Shown one piece after another: positions 1-10,798 of a stretch of DNA of 37,953 nucleotides. The notes under the pieces were generated by a model, which saw nothing but the letters and a program-made list of their open reading frames with translations, was not told where the DNA came from and searched no databases. Each line of letters begins with the position of its first letter. Position 1 is the stretch's first letter. The translations under genes were made by a program, and so were the position numbers. Origin of the DNA: Chara braunii (Eukaryota; Streptophyta; Charophyceae; Charales; Characeae); contig BFEA01000945.1 of the NCBI GenBank assembly GCA_003427395.1, positions 32,482-70,434 on the forward strand, given 5' to 3'.

Positions 1-168
1 AAAAAAAAAAAAAACAACGTAAAAACGAAGAATACAAAGAACTGCTAACCAAAAATCCCAAAAAAAAAAACAAAGGTTTTTTTAAATTTATTTTTCAATA
101 TATCTTTTCCACCTTTTCTGTTTTTTATTTTTTTGAATTCCAAAAAAATGTGAGGAACGAGCCCTCAA
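1..168. repeat. A/T homopolymer-rich flank
   Basis: The first 168 bases are runs of A and then runs of T with little else. No open frame or recognisable element end is visible. It may be the edge of a poly-A bearing insertion, but the window starts inside it. Confidence 0.6.
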
Positions 169-2466
169 GTGGCCCTATCAGACATCACATTGTTCTGGGC
201 TAAGGCCCCAGCAAGCCAAGTGCCCGCCCTAAGTGAAGGCGGGCCTGAATATTCGTCAAAGGCAGAATTCGACGTTTCCATATGGGGTATTCAGACGCTC
301 GCAGCACGCCAGTTGGTTGGGAAGACGCGTGAGCCTCACAATGCTGCGGCATACAGTTGGCCCAGGCCTTGACAGTTGCGCCTGGGCGCACGTACACAAA
401 GTAGGGCCGATACATTGGGAAGCAGGTCTTCGACCTTTGCAAAACCAGTAGTGCCAATACACCTGCCCGGGGACCCTGCACAGATGCCGCAAACAGCCCA
501 AGTCTGGAAGACTCAGGCCGTGCCCAACTGAAAAGGGCCCAGGCCCTCAACTGTAAGTCTCGGGCCTGGGTACAGGGGCTGAGGCCCAACCGGAAGCTAC
601 TGGAAGCTTCCAGCCAGGCCACACGCAGCACCAAGCAGGCTGACACTTCCATAAAGGAAGTGAGGCAGGCAAGGCCTGGCAGGCTGGCCAGCGTTAGCTA
701 TGCGGAAGTGTTGCTGCGCTCTCGCTTGATGTTGCGATGCTACCAAGGGCGCTGATAGAGTGCTAGGTGGTGAGAGAGGCGCTGGCGGCCATAGCCGGGC
801 TGCTAGGCGCCAGGGGGTACAGCGGATGATCGGGTGGTCTTCAAAGAGTGAGGCGCTGTGTGGGATAATCAAGGTCTTATTGAGGGTGACGAGATACGTA
901 CCTGGTACATGAAGAGAGGTCGTCGATGGTGTTGACAGTCATGTACATTGGTCTTCATTAGCCGAAATGATCCTGTTGTGTGAACCAGCTGTAGTGTAGG
1001 ATAGTGTAGTAGAGTAGGCTGGGCGTTGTGCACCAGACAGAGAGAGCGACTCTGGCCTACGGGCTTGGGCATTGGCTCAATACTTCATTGTATTGCTCTT
1101 TATGGATGGTTTTCTCGGTGCATTTCTACTCTACTTGGGATACTACTACCTGCTCAACTGTGTGATTTCGCAACTTGGTTTTATGTATATCGCTCACACT
1201 CATATTCCTTGCAATTTGGTATAATTGGAGCTGGTGATGATCGCCGCTTACCTAGCACCGGCGACATTGTGACTTGGTGCGCTGACGATGCTTCATGTGC
1301 AGTGAGGATACTTTGCACTGGTTCAATAGCGGGGCCTAGGTAGAGACGCATGCCGATGGAAGGCTGTGGCGACAGCGGGTGTATGCATGATGATGAGAGT
1401 ATGTTGACGTGGCATTTTGGATGAGGTGGAACTACATTGCGTTGTGGGTGGTACCGAGGCTATTGACTGGTCATCGAAATGCACATCAGCCCAATTGGTG
1501 AGAAATTTGCGGTTGGGGGCAGTTATCTACAGGTACGTTGTTCTCATTCTTTATCTCAATCTCTTCTTACTGTGAGGAAGTGAGTCCAACTTGAGTGTCC
1601 TCTCTTTGGTGAGGAGTCGTGTGCGCTCTATCTTGAGAGATGACATTCTTCCCGGTGGCGCATCTGGCAGGACATGGCGGTGCCTCTGAAGGGCCCTGGT
1701 CGAAGCACGGGTTACGGGCACCATGCCAACCCATGGGTATTAGTATACGCAGGTCATGCTGCTTTGTCCATTGAGGCTCTTTGTTGCGCTGATAGAAGGG
1801 GTGTGCGGACTGACCAGTCCTATTGAGACGCTCCCTGACCGTCTATAAACATTTTTGGTTAGGGTCTGAACTGTCCACTGGCTGTGATCGTGGTCCTGTT
1901 TGCGACGTTAAATAATTCCTAAGGAGATGGGGGCTCTCCTTAAATCCCTTCTGATCAGCCAAATCAGTCAGACGTAAGGCTCGTTGCACGCGAGGGTAAA
2001 CAAAGGGGCAGGATGGTCATAAGCATACTTCTTGGGCACAGGGGTGGGCCATGGTTGCACACCTTAACACCGCAACTTGATGATGCTCACAGGTACGTTG
2101 GATACAGGGGAAGGGGATTCCAATTGTGAACTCAGCTGTACATCACTGACATATCCATTGTGCATACATCTGCTCACATTAGCCTAAGTTTTATTCCTTA
2201 ATTAGTTGGTTGACCGACTGCTGACACGTAACAGATAGTAGGACTGTGATCTACCATAGTCAAGTCTTCTCGAATCTTGTGTGCAAACTAATTAGAATAG
2301 AGTTAGACAATGTGTACAGTTTGTGTAGATGCTGTTGATGTCGCTTGACTAGTAGGCTAGGTAACTCGCCGGACATTTATTTATTTGTTTATTTTTAGAT
2401 CCGGTCAGACGCATGCTGCGGTAGGTTCCAGCGAGGACATTAGTTCAGACAGCGTCTGCCTAACCT
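169..2466. other. Region without a recognisable gene, upstream of gag
   Basis: From 169 to about 660 the sequence is rich in GGCC, GGCCC and GCCTGGG words. The remainder is mixed, with short frames only and no recognisable protein. Since gag starts at 2467, the last part is probably the LTR and leader of the retrotransposon. I could not find a matching second LTR or a clear tRNA primer-binding site, so no LTR is called. Confidence 0.45.
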
Positions 2467-2889
2467 ATGAGTGGATTAAAGGGTGATGAGGGTGCAGATG
2501 ACGATAGGAGGTTAACAAGGCTATCATCCCTTAGAATTCCTAGAGTGTTCCAAACCTTACAACTGGGAGAAGAGAGAAGATTAAGGGCTGAAGCTAGGGC
2601 CCGTAATCTTGAGGCTGAAGGGGAGGCAGCAGCAGCTCGAGCGGTAGCAATGGTTACTTGCGCAGCAACTGCTGCGAACTCAACTGGTCAAGGGTTAGGC
2701 ATGCCAACTAGTTCTCAGTCAATCTCCAGTACGTCAGGAGTTGGCACTAGTCAGATGGCGGGCTCCCAGTTCAGCCCGACGCCTCCACGCACCCGGGAGC
2801 AGATGGAACTCCAACAAGTAGAGAGGATCCGCTTAAGGCTAGAGGAGGAACTTAGACAAGCTACTAAGAGAGAGAGAGATAAACATGTC
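2467..2889 (+). pseudogene. Retrotransposon gag, 5' part, interrupted by the large transposon
   Basis: The frame opens with ATG at 2467 and encodes an acidic/basic, Ala- and Glu-rich segment, a Ser/Thr-rich linker, and a second charged stretch (TREQMELQQVERIRLRLEEE) that looks like coiled coil. This is typical of the N-terminal part of plant-type LTR gag. The native frame is lost at 2890: reading on into the transposon end gives only Ile, Arg and a TAA. The same frame resumes at 30523 on the far side, in phase. Gag would form the virus-like particle of the retroelement. I recognise the type rather than a named family. Confidence 0.7.
2882..2889. repeat. Target-site duplication, left copy (AACATGTC)
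   Basis: Eight bases directly outside the left inverted repeat. The right counterpart is AACATGTT at 30515-30522, so 7 of 8 bases agree and the single difference is C versus T. The duplication lies inside gag codons and its removal keeps the frame. Confidence 0.8.
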
Positions 2890-2914
2890 ATTCGTTAAAA
2901 TAGGACATTACATT
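2890..2914 (+). repeat. Left terminal inverted repeat (25 bp)
   Basis: Begins ATTCGTTAAAATAGG. The 25 bases are the exact reverse complement of 30490-30514. Similarity stops directly after position 2914, so the inverted repeat is short for an element of this size. Confidence 0.88.
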
Positions 2915-4044
2915 TTAAATTGGTACTCGCACGCTATTAATTTCGTGTTAAAATCGCTATATTTTGGACCTGAATGAAACTTAGGAACCTGAAGAATGCA
3001 ATTGAGAGGCCATAAATTGAATCTAAACTGGAGATTCAAGGCAATCACTTACTGATCATGATGGATTAAGTGTGGATTCTATTGCACTTCCATCAATTTA
3101 GAACCTCATCAAAATGTACTTTCTAAAACGCTATCAAAATGTTTCGATTATGTTGGATTAAGTGTGGATTTCATTGCACTTCCATCAATTTTGTAACTTA
3201 AAAGTCGTTACGGTTACGACATGAATTGTTGAACTCTCGATTTTTTTACACCTTGCTCAATTTTGTGTCAGCATTGAGTCGGACCTCTTTTAGATGACAT
3301 TGTGACTTCCCTTAATTTATTGAAACTCAATCGAAGTGGGACATTTACGGCAAGCGCACGGATGGTTGAAGTACTAATAGTCTAGTACGAATTCCGTCGC
3401 ACTTCGATAATTTTTGCTTGAAATTAACTCTATTAAATATATACTAATCACGACAAAGTTTAAGGAATCACACGACAAACGATATTACGGTTTAAGTACA
3501 GTGACTATGGGTTCCATCGCACTTCGATAATTTATGTACTACATACTTATTAAAAGACATGACACTCAGTCTGTTCGGTGTGATTTAAGGATGGATTCCA
3601 ACACTGTGACACTTCAATAATTTTGGACTTTATCACACTTCGACAATTTATGTGACTTTAAAGACGAAACTGACATGTCATTCTTATACATTGAAATGCA
3701 CTTGAATCAGACGTAATACACATGACATTGTGTGAAGGCGAAACTAGATGGTTTATGTATGGATTCCGGCGCACTTTGACAAAAAATCATAAACCAATAT
3801 GACATTGTCATATGAAACTGAAATTCACGTGAGTACCATAGATTCTGTCTCACTTCAAGAAATGTCGCACCCATGAGAAATTAAAAGTCAAAAATTGTAT
3901 CGGTAATTAAAGTTCAAAATTGTACCGACACGTGCAAGAAATCGCAAATGCAAGATTGAAGTACGTGTACATTAAACGCTACAAGCCAACTGTGCATTGA
4001 ACTACTTCCAAATTAAACGCTATCATTCACAAAATTTGAAGTTT
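2915..4044. repeat. Left subterminal zone with 24-bp motif copies
   Basis: AT-rich, gene-free. Repeated units read AAGTNTGGATTC, then a variable core, then CGCACTTC, usually followed by CATCAATTT or GATAATTT. Copies in the 24-bp frame start at 3067, 3159, 3382, 3502 and 3754. Looser copies with small insertions lie near 3585-3615 and 3831-3855. Subterminal repeats of this sort are commonly transposase-binding sites in TIR elements; here that role is inferred. Confidence 0.7.
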
Positions 4045-4946
4045 CTACCGATGTCCCCGCATCCCTTTAGAACCAAACCCGTATAAGGCATTCATAGACG
4101 ACCCGAAAACAAGGGTTTGTGGCTGTCCCTTCGTCGCCACCCGCGAGAACATCGAAATGTACTTTATCCTTACAAACCTACAGACACCTGCCAATGACTT
4201 ATCGATGGCATCACGCACACAACATGTCACTTGCTCTACCTCATGCCACTTATGAACCTCATCAATTTGACTGACAATCTCCAAATCGGATTGTCCGTTC
4301 TCGTACAGAAGGCGCAAATTCCCTATGTTGCGACCATAGATTCTAAAGTGGTTGTAAGAAACTAGCACTACAGCGTCTACCAAAGTCCGCTTTCGGTCAC
4401 ACACAACACTCTGCAGAAGTGGGAACCGACCACAGACAACCGTATGCAACAATATAACACATATTTTGGCTGTAACCCGGCACCACGCAACGGATATACT
4501 TTAAAAAACGGATTGTACGATGCAAAGTCCAACAACTCTTGTTTCAAGTCTGCAGACCACACTCGAGGTGACCTCGTTACGTTGTCCACGCGAAGGTAAA
4601 ACCGGTTATTCTCTTTCTCCCGGAGCGCGGAGCACAGGAACGGAAGTTGCCTGACAACAATGGCATAATGAGGTACTTTGATCAGACTTCCCCACTCCAT
4701 CGCGGAAGCAAATTTGTAGTCCTTATGCCATGGGCATTTCCTTGCCAAGATGACTCTATCCCATTCAGCCTCGGACCACGCATCGATAGGCTTGTCAAAG
4801 AAGGGGACGACGGTCATCCACGGGTCGTTTTCAGTATCGCCTCCCGAACCACGGAATCCGCATGCACAAGGGTGAATGGGACATGCATAATCATGCCGAT
4901 GGTTCATGACTTCTGTCGCACTCCCTACACAAGACATGAAATGCAA
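4045..4946 (-). pseudogene. Unknown transposon-borne protein family, left copy, one frameshift
   Basis: Not a family I recognise. Two minus-strand frames (4946-4377 and 4452-4045) overlap, and together they align along their length with the plus-strand gene at 18622-19530. Shared blocks include DPWMTVVP, CPW..YKFA, KQELLD, YPLR, YCC.RL, RVLCVT, LVDAVVLVS and GSSMNALYGFGS. The break lies near 4385-4400, where loss of one A from an A-run would explain the -1 shift. A T-rich stretch ending in AG just upstream of about 4921 could be a 3' splice site, so the first residues of the upper frame may not be coding. The conserved, Cys- and Trp-containing segments suggest a folded enzyme or binding domain. 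It lies downstream of the transposase-like gene on the same strand. Confidence 0.6.
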
Positions 4947-5178
4947 ACAAAATGAAAATAAAATATCAAAATAGTAGAAAAATCACGTTCATGATGAACT
5001 TAGCTTCGGAAATTGCTTAACCATCACCAACCATCTTAAAAAATTAAACCGTAGACCGTGGACAAAATTCGCTATGCAAAATCATTGCAAAAATAATGTG
5101 CTCCATTCTGAATTCCCGTCCCTTCAAAAAGTTATTTTACAAAAATTTCACTCCCCCACTCTCTCAGGCAGACGTGCA

Positions 5179-5677
5179 CTAATCGCTCTTGTCCCCTCCA
5201 TCTACACTCCCTTCACCAGATGGACCTTCACCAGATAGACTCAGATCCAGAAGTACAGCTTCAGCATTTAGTCGAACACTGGAAGGAATAACACGTCCAG
5301 TCGTGAATGGTCTTGTACCACGGACCGGTTTCTCCCAACCAAAAGCGATCGAGTCAACATCCTTCCATTGTGTCTGGTCAGTCATTTTCCATTGTTTTTC
5401 CCATGCATTCTCATATACTTGTTCGAGCGACTTTGCTCTCCCAGTCGGCACCCAGTATTCCACTAGCACTTGATTATAATTTTGCGAATTATAATCAACA
5501 AAGACCCGAGAAAGAGCTTTGCCCACCCAGATTGGCACACCGCTAGACAGATCATCGTCGGAGGGGCGAAGGATAAGAAAAGTGTCCACATCAACATGCA
5601 CGAGGGGGTCGAAACTAGTCTTCGGGCGATTTTTTCTTCGTCCAACAAACAGGGGTTCCCTTTCGTCGATGTTAACA
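5179..5677 (-). CDS. C-terminal exon of the DUF7869 transposase-like gene
   Basis: On the minus strand an acceptor AG (5679-5678) follows a pyrimidine-rich stretch; the exon runs from 5677 to a stop at 5179. It reads on in phase from the exon ending at 5830. The segment contains VHVDVDTFLILRPSDDD, then GVPIWVGKALSRV, then VLVEYWVP and further Trp/Tyr residues. This resembles the small beta-rich (BAH/Tudor-like) tail often seen after DUF7869 domains; that resemblance is from memory. The protein ends in an acidic Ser/Gly-rich tail (GEGPSGEGSVDGGDKSD). Confidence 0.6.
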
Positions 5678-5829
5678 CTGCGAGGAAAAGGTTGTTGATC
5701 TCTTTCGAGCAGCCGTGGTCGTGGCTAGAAACTTTCTTGAGGTTGTGAGGACATCCCGTTGGCGATGATCTCATCGCCATGTTTGATAACCTCCTTCCAG
5801 TAACACAAATCTCTTTCTCTTCTACTCAC
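5678..5829 (-). other. Intron in the transposase-like gene (152 bp)
   Basis: On the minus strand the donor is AG|GTGAGT at 5831-5824 and the acceptor is CTCGCAG| ending at 5678. Joining the exons completes an AG+T serine codon and keeps the DUF7869 frame open into the C-terminal exon. Canonical borders plus a preserved phase are good evidence for a real spliceosomal intron. Confidence 0.75.
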
Positions 5830-7010
5830 CTCATGGTCATTGTAAGTGCACCACGTCGACCTCCTACTCTCCAGCAACTCGCATAATCGAACAACACCCT
5901 TTTTCCATTCAAATAGTCATTTCGAGGAAGGGGTTGCACATGAGGCGGGTCAAACAGCCACGAAGGACCTGCATAGCTCTCATCGGGGTTTTGATTGAAC
6001 CAATAAATCGGACCTTCCTCGGGCAACCATTCGTCGTCATCGCAAAACTCCTTGTACAACATGCCCGGATTATCTCCAACCATAAAAAATTTAAGCAAGT
6101 GCGGTTTTGAAATAACGGTAATGTCTGATGCAACGCACGGGTCCACTATACTAATCCAATCTTCCATCGTATCGAGGAAAATACATTTGGGAGGCTTTTT
6201 GTGTGATTGCTCTATGAGCTCGAAGAACTCGTCCATAGTATAAGCCTCTACGTCTTTCAATTTCTTTGAGAAAACGTTGAAAGTAGCGTCAACGTCTGTA
6301 TGGGTGTGTCCCACCAGCATGAAACCTATTTCTACCTCTTCGAAAACTTTGAACTTAACCAACAGTGCAGCCATCGCACATATGTACTTGTTCTTGTTTT
6401 CCCGCCAACAGTTATCCGCTTGAATGCGCAAACATCGTGGCAGTGGCGTCCCTCTCCCTTGAATTTCTACAAGAGTTCTCATAACACAAGTAGCGATCGT
6501 GTTCGAATCGTGTTTGAAATACGGAAACCACGTGTATACATATACACTAGGGTCTCTACCGTGTGCAATGACGCCTGTCAGATTAGTCTTCATCATCATC
6601 TCGTGCCTAAGTGCTTTCGAGTAGTCTGCTTGACCAATATGGGGGATAGTTGTTTTCTTCCGATCCATGCTGTCAATGATGAGACACAAACGCTCGTTCG
6701 GACGAACCATGGAATCAGTTTTCACTCGACTGTAGTCCAATCTGTGTTCAACTTGCCTCCTTTGGTGTGCTTTCATATCCTCTCGACCTCGTTCTCGATC
6801 TCGAGGAAGAGTAACATATTGTATACGTTCCTTCAGTTCGTGACAGGCAGCGCTCTTCGTGAACGTGTTACATTGCACGAGGGAAACGTGGAAAACGTGT
6901 TTCCGCCACAACTTATAAAAGTTGGACTCAGACACGACATCGAGGTCAGTGGCCAGAAAGTTGGATTTGATGGACTCATAAATTGATCTCTTCGTGAAAG
7001 CAGCTGGTAG
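5830..7010 (-). CDS. DUF7869-type transposase-like core exon
   Basis: This is the conserved core of a large eukaryotic family annotated as DUF7869, probably an RNase H-like DDE-type nuclease (inference). Numbering from the Met codon at 6935, I see IIDSMDRKK (Asp88, Asp91), a YTWFPYFKHDSNT segment, QADNCWRENKN (Asp174, Asn175) and LVGHTHTDVDATFNVFSKKL (His210, His212, Asp214, Asp216). Upstream lie a Cys pair (Cys22, Cys31) and ESNFYKLWRKHVFHV. The frame extends above that Met to about 7010 (AFTKRSIYESIKSN), where in-frame TGA codons appear at 7013-7011 and 7028-7026. No stop interrupts the core itself. It is the best candidate for the mobilising enzyme of the large element. Confidence 0.7.
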
Positions 7011-7050
7011 TCAAAACTTTGGTATTCAAACCCCACCTTGGTTAGCCACC

Positions 7051-7317
7051 TCATTCGGCATGCGCATGACACTCGATGAACGTTCTCATGCTGGCAAGCA
7101 TGGCGACCGTTTTATCGGTTAGCCGATATCTTCCTGCCTGCCCATGCTCGTAACACACGTAGCCATCATCGAAACGTTTTTCGTAGCTGTAAAATGTATT
7201 ACGCGAGACACCAAGTACATTGCAGTATGCCCTGACGCACATCGAACGTTCCAATTCTACAGGGCAGACACGTTTCTGTCCACACTCATTTACTGTGAAA
7301 TCCTTAATACTTTTCAT
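7051..7317 (-). pseudogene. N-terminal helix-turn-helix-like segment of the transposase-like gene
   Basis: The frame contains CGQKRVCPVELERSMCVRAY, followed by LGVSRNTFYSYEKRF. Proteins of the DUF7869 family usually carry a Cys-containing, HTH-like module of this kind ahead of the core, so I read it as the DNA-binding part of the same protein. It overlaps the upstream frame in a different phase (stop at 7316-7314, start at 7317), and near 7065 the frame again slips relative to the core exon. Either small introns or single-base indels separate the pieces; I favour indels because the overlaps are only a few bases. Confidence 0.5.
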
Positions 7318-7922
7318 CCACTATACCGTCGTCTTTCGCCTGGCAGAGGTGCGGACAAAATCTGCAGTATCGCTCTTCTCGATGCATCACATCTGCGAGA
7401 CGCTTCCGACCCAGACTGACTCTCAATTGGAATCGCATCATCACTTCGCACTTGCGTTGGACTCGCCCGTGCTGTGGAAAGCTCCTCCGAAGAGCAGTCG
7501 GTGGCAACCAACTTCGTACTACTGGAGCTAGCGCGAAGCAAAGGTCCACTGGAAGAGGACTGTGGTCCACAAGAGCAATCAGTGGTCACCAACCGCTCAC
7601 TCTCGTCATCAGATGATGCGTAAGAAACACCCATCGGCACTCGACTGCTGCGCGCCGAAGCTGCGGGGTGCACCTCTCCAGGAATGTGGAACTCGATCCT
7701 GGAGGCAGACGGTTCTTCGCCCGCGGACGTTGTTGCCAATTCTGTAGGCGGTTGGATGCAACCTCCAAAGCTCTCACGAAAAGCGAGACTCCGTTTTCTA
7801 GGGAAAAATGCAGCGGACTGTTGGAACGGCGAACTGTCCAAAGAGGTCGCCGGGGTCAATCCCAAGTGTTGTAGCTGGTAACGCAAGTCGACGGCTAATT
7901 CAGTTTCCATCGCCGGGTTCAT
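7314..7922 (-). CDS. Ser-rich N-terminal region of the transposase-like gene
   Basis: Opens with ATG at 7922-7920 and gives about 200 residues, mostly disordered: Ser-, Glu- and Arg-rich with a short internal duplication (LVTTDCSCG and LVATDCSSE). It ends in a basic stretch (PGERRRYSG). No domain is recognised. Position and strand suggest it is the N-terminal extension of the DUF7869 protein, but the frame differs from the HTH-like segment, so it could instead be a separate small gene. Confidence 0.4.
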   Translation of the reverse strand: MNPAMETELAVDLRYQLQHLGLTPATSLDSSPFQQSAAFFPRKRSLAFRESFGGCIQPPTELATTSAGEEPSASRIEFHIPGEVHPAASARSSRVPMGVSYASSDDESERLVTTDCSCGPQSSSSGPLLRASSSSTKLVATDCSSEELSTARASPTQVRSDDAIPIESQSGSEASRRCDASRRAILQILSAPLPGERRRYSG

Positions 7923-8111
7923 TTGGCCATTCGCCCAGCCGTCTTTGGCGCTGTCATGTAACTGTCGGTGCAGCGGATGCGATTCCCGTCAGCGTAATCG
8001 ATTAATCTCTCTTGCGCGGATAGAACGGTTCATTCGAATTCGTGTCCACACCATGCAAAAGAGTGGAGCAAACTATAAGCACGATTACTATAGAAGTAAG
8101 TGCTAACCTCC

Positions 8112-8228
8112 CACCCTTTAAGGGGTTTTTGGGGGTTGCCGATGGTGACAACGGCCGTGTCCCTTATTTTCGGCAACCATCATAAACCCCTTCAAGGGCA
8201 TTTCAGAAGGCGAGCAATTTCTCGCACC
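8112..8228. repeat. Fold-back hairpin, copy 1 (left arm truncated)
   Basis: The right arm runs from CGGCAACC to TCTCGCACC; the left arm begins only at CACCCTTTAAGG. The loop (GGTGACAACGGCCGTGTCCC) is shared with the other three copies at 9302, 10651 and 11664. Confidence 0.8.
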
Positions 8229-9301
8229 GACATTCCTCTCGCAATCAACTCGCATTCGAAGCTCCAGGCGTCACACAAAGGACGGTTGGATATGCGCCGA
8301 TTCTCAAAGTGCGCCAGGATCCGAACTTGGTTGATTCGCCTGTAGCATTTAACAGGTCTTCGCTCGGCTGCAGGTATCGAAACGGGTGGTTGGCGTTTGC
8401 ACAGAAGCCGGCGATGCTCGGGCGCACCGCATTTCGGGGTGGCGATGAACGAAGATCCACGGCATACGGGAAATGGACCCGGCCAGTGACACCGACATCA
8501 ACCCAAACGAACCCCTTTCAGGGCAGCTCAGAAGGCGAGCACTTTTGACGAAGGACGGGGAAGTCGAAGCTCTCGAAAATAACAGTCAGATTCACGCGGA
8601 GACTCTAAGTTCGCCGAGATCCGAATTTGGCGGGTGTTGGAGTAGCAAGGGTCTTCCCAGTCGAGCGATTCAATGGCGCAGATTACATGAAGTCCGCCGG
8701 GATCCGAGGCAGAAGCGAAGTCCAAGCTGTTGAAAATAACGGTCAGATTTACGCGGAGCCTAAAAGTTCGCCGGAATCCGAATTTGGCAGGTGCGGGAGT
8801 AGCAAGGAACCTGTTTTCGTGCGGCCGGTGTCAGTGGAAGGGAGCGCCAGTGGGTGCACACAAGGAACGCTCTGTTTGGACGCACAGAAGGAAGACTCTG
8901 TTGTCGTTGAACGAAAGCACGTGCAGAACAAAGGGTAGTGGTGGATGCACCACCACACAATTCGGCGGAGTGCGACCCCAAACTGACCCCTATAAACATT
9001 GATTATCACCATCGTCTATGCGAGCTCGTGCGGTGTTCCATTCAAATGTAGTAGTACAAGAGCTTTTCGAACTCGGACATGTCCACTTCGCAGAGAACAC
9101 AACTGTAAAAATAATGAAAGATCCCCCTGCAACCCTTCCAAACTATGATTTTGTCAATTGACAAGGCGACCCCCGACTCGCACGCCTGGAACGCCAACGT
9201 GCGACAACGCAAAGCGCACAGCACACAGAAACACAAGCATGTATGCGACAATACTCCGCGCACCGCGACAGTCAACACCCTTGGGGGGCAACAAAGATAG
9301 G

Positions 9302-9448
9302 GGGTGCGAAAAATTATTCGCCTTCTGAAATGCCCTTGAAGGGGTTTATGGGGGTTGCCGATGGTGACAGCGGCCATGTCCCTTATTTTCGGCAACCCCC
9401 ATAGACCCCTTGAGGGGCATTTCAGAAGGCGAGCAATTTCTCGCACCC
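9302..9448. repeat. Fold-back hairpin, copy 2 (complete)
   Basis: Arms of about 60 bp (9302-9361 and 9389-9448) are near-perfect reverse complements around a loop of about 27 bp. This is the best preserved of the four hairpins. Confidence 0.85.
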
Positions 9449-9937
9449 ACAGCCCTCTCGCAATCAACTCCCATTCGAAGCTCCAGGCGTCACGCGAAGG
9501 ACAGTTGGATATGCGCCGATTCTCAAAGTCCGCCAGGATCCGAACTTGGTTGATTCGCTGCAGCGAGTAACACGTCTTCGCGTGGATGTAGGTATTGGAA
9601 CGGGTGGTTGGCGTTTGCACAGAAGCAGGCGATGCTCTGGCGCATCGCATTTTGGGGCGGCGATGAACGAAGTTCCACGGCATACCGGAAATGGACCCGG
9701 CCAGCGACACCGACGTCAACCCTAATGAACCCCTTTCGGGGCAACTCAGAATACGAGCACTTTTGACGACGGACGGGGAAGGCCAAGCTGTCGAAAACAA
9801 CGGTCAGATTCACGCGGAGACTCTAAGTTCAGCGGGATCTGAATTTGGCGGGTGCTGGAGTAGCAAGGGTCTTCCCTGTCGAGCGATTCGATGGCGCAGA
9901 TCACGTGAAGTCCGTCGGGAACCGAGACAGAAGCGAA

Positions 9938-10415
9938 GCTCTTGCACTACTACCTTTGAATGGAACACCGCATGAGCTTGCGTAGACGATGGTTAAAATC
10001 GGTGTTTATAGGGGTCACTTTGGGGTCATGCTGCGCCGAATTGTGTGGTGGCGCATCCAGCACTACCCTTTCTTCTACGCGCGCTCTCGCTCAACGACAA
10101 CAGAGCATTCCTTCTGTGCGCCCGAACAGACCGTTCCTTGTGTGCACCCACTGGCGCCCCCTTCCACTGACACCGGCCGCGCGAAAACAGGTTCCTTGCT
10201 ACTCCAGCACCCGCCAAATTCGGATCCCGGCGAACTTTGAGGCTCCTCATGAATCTGTCAGTTGTTTTCAACAGCTTGGACTTCCCAGTCCGTCTTCGGT
10301 GCCGGCGTCCTGGTAGTGCGCGACCCCAAACTGACCCCTATAAACACCGATTCTCACCATCGTCTACACAAGCTCGTGCGGTGTTCCATTCAGAGGTAGT
10401 AGTGCAAGAGCTTAT
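9938..10415. repeat. Inverted duplication inside the repeat block
   Basis: The stretch 9938-10035 (reading CTCTTGCACTACTACC onward) is the reverse complement of 10318-10415. Together they form an inverted repeat with a spacer of about 280 bp. The whole segment 9938-10293 is an inverted copy of material found in direct orientation at 8720-9065. Confidence 0.75.
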
Positions 10416-10650
10416 CGAACTCGGACATGTCCACGTTGCAGAGAAGAAAAATGTAGAAATGGATCAAAGATCCCCCCTGCAACCCTTCCAAACTTTGATT
10501 CGGTCAATCGACAAGGCAACCCCCGACTCGCGCGCCTGGAACGGAAACGAGCGATAGCGCGAACCGCACAACACGCAGAAACACAAGCATCTCTGCGACA
10601 ATAGCCCGTGCACCGCGACGGCCAAAACCATTGCGGGGCAACACAGATCG

Positions 10651-10798
10651 GGGGTGCGAAAAATTGTGCGCCTTCTAAAATGCCCTTGAAGGGGTTTATG
10701 GGGGTGGCCGACGGTGACAACGGCCGTGTCCCTTATTTTCGGCAACCCCCACAAACCCCTTGAGGGGCTTTTCAAAAGGCCAGCAATTTCTCGCACCC
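10651..10798. repeat. Fold-back hairpin, copy 3
   Basis: Same arms and loop as the copy at 9302, with several substitutions in both arms (for example GGTGGCCGACGG in place of GGTTGCCGATGG). Confidence 0.8.

Noticed and set aside
6300-6986. 228-codon plus-strand frame
   Set aside because: It is antisense to the conserved DUF7869 core and has no domain pattern of its own.
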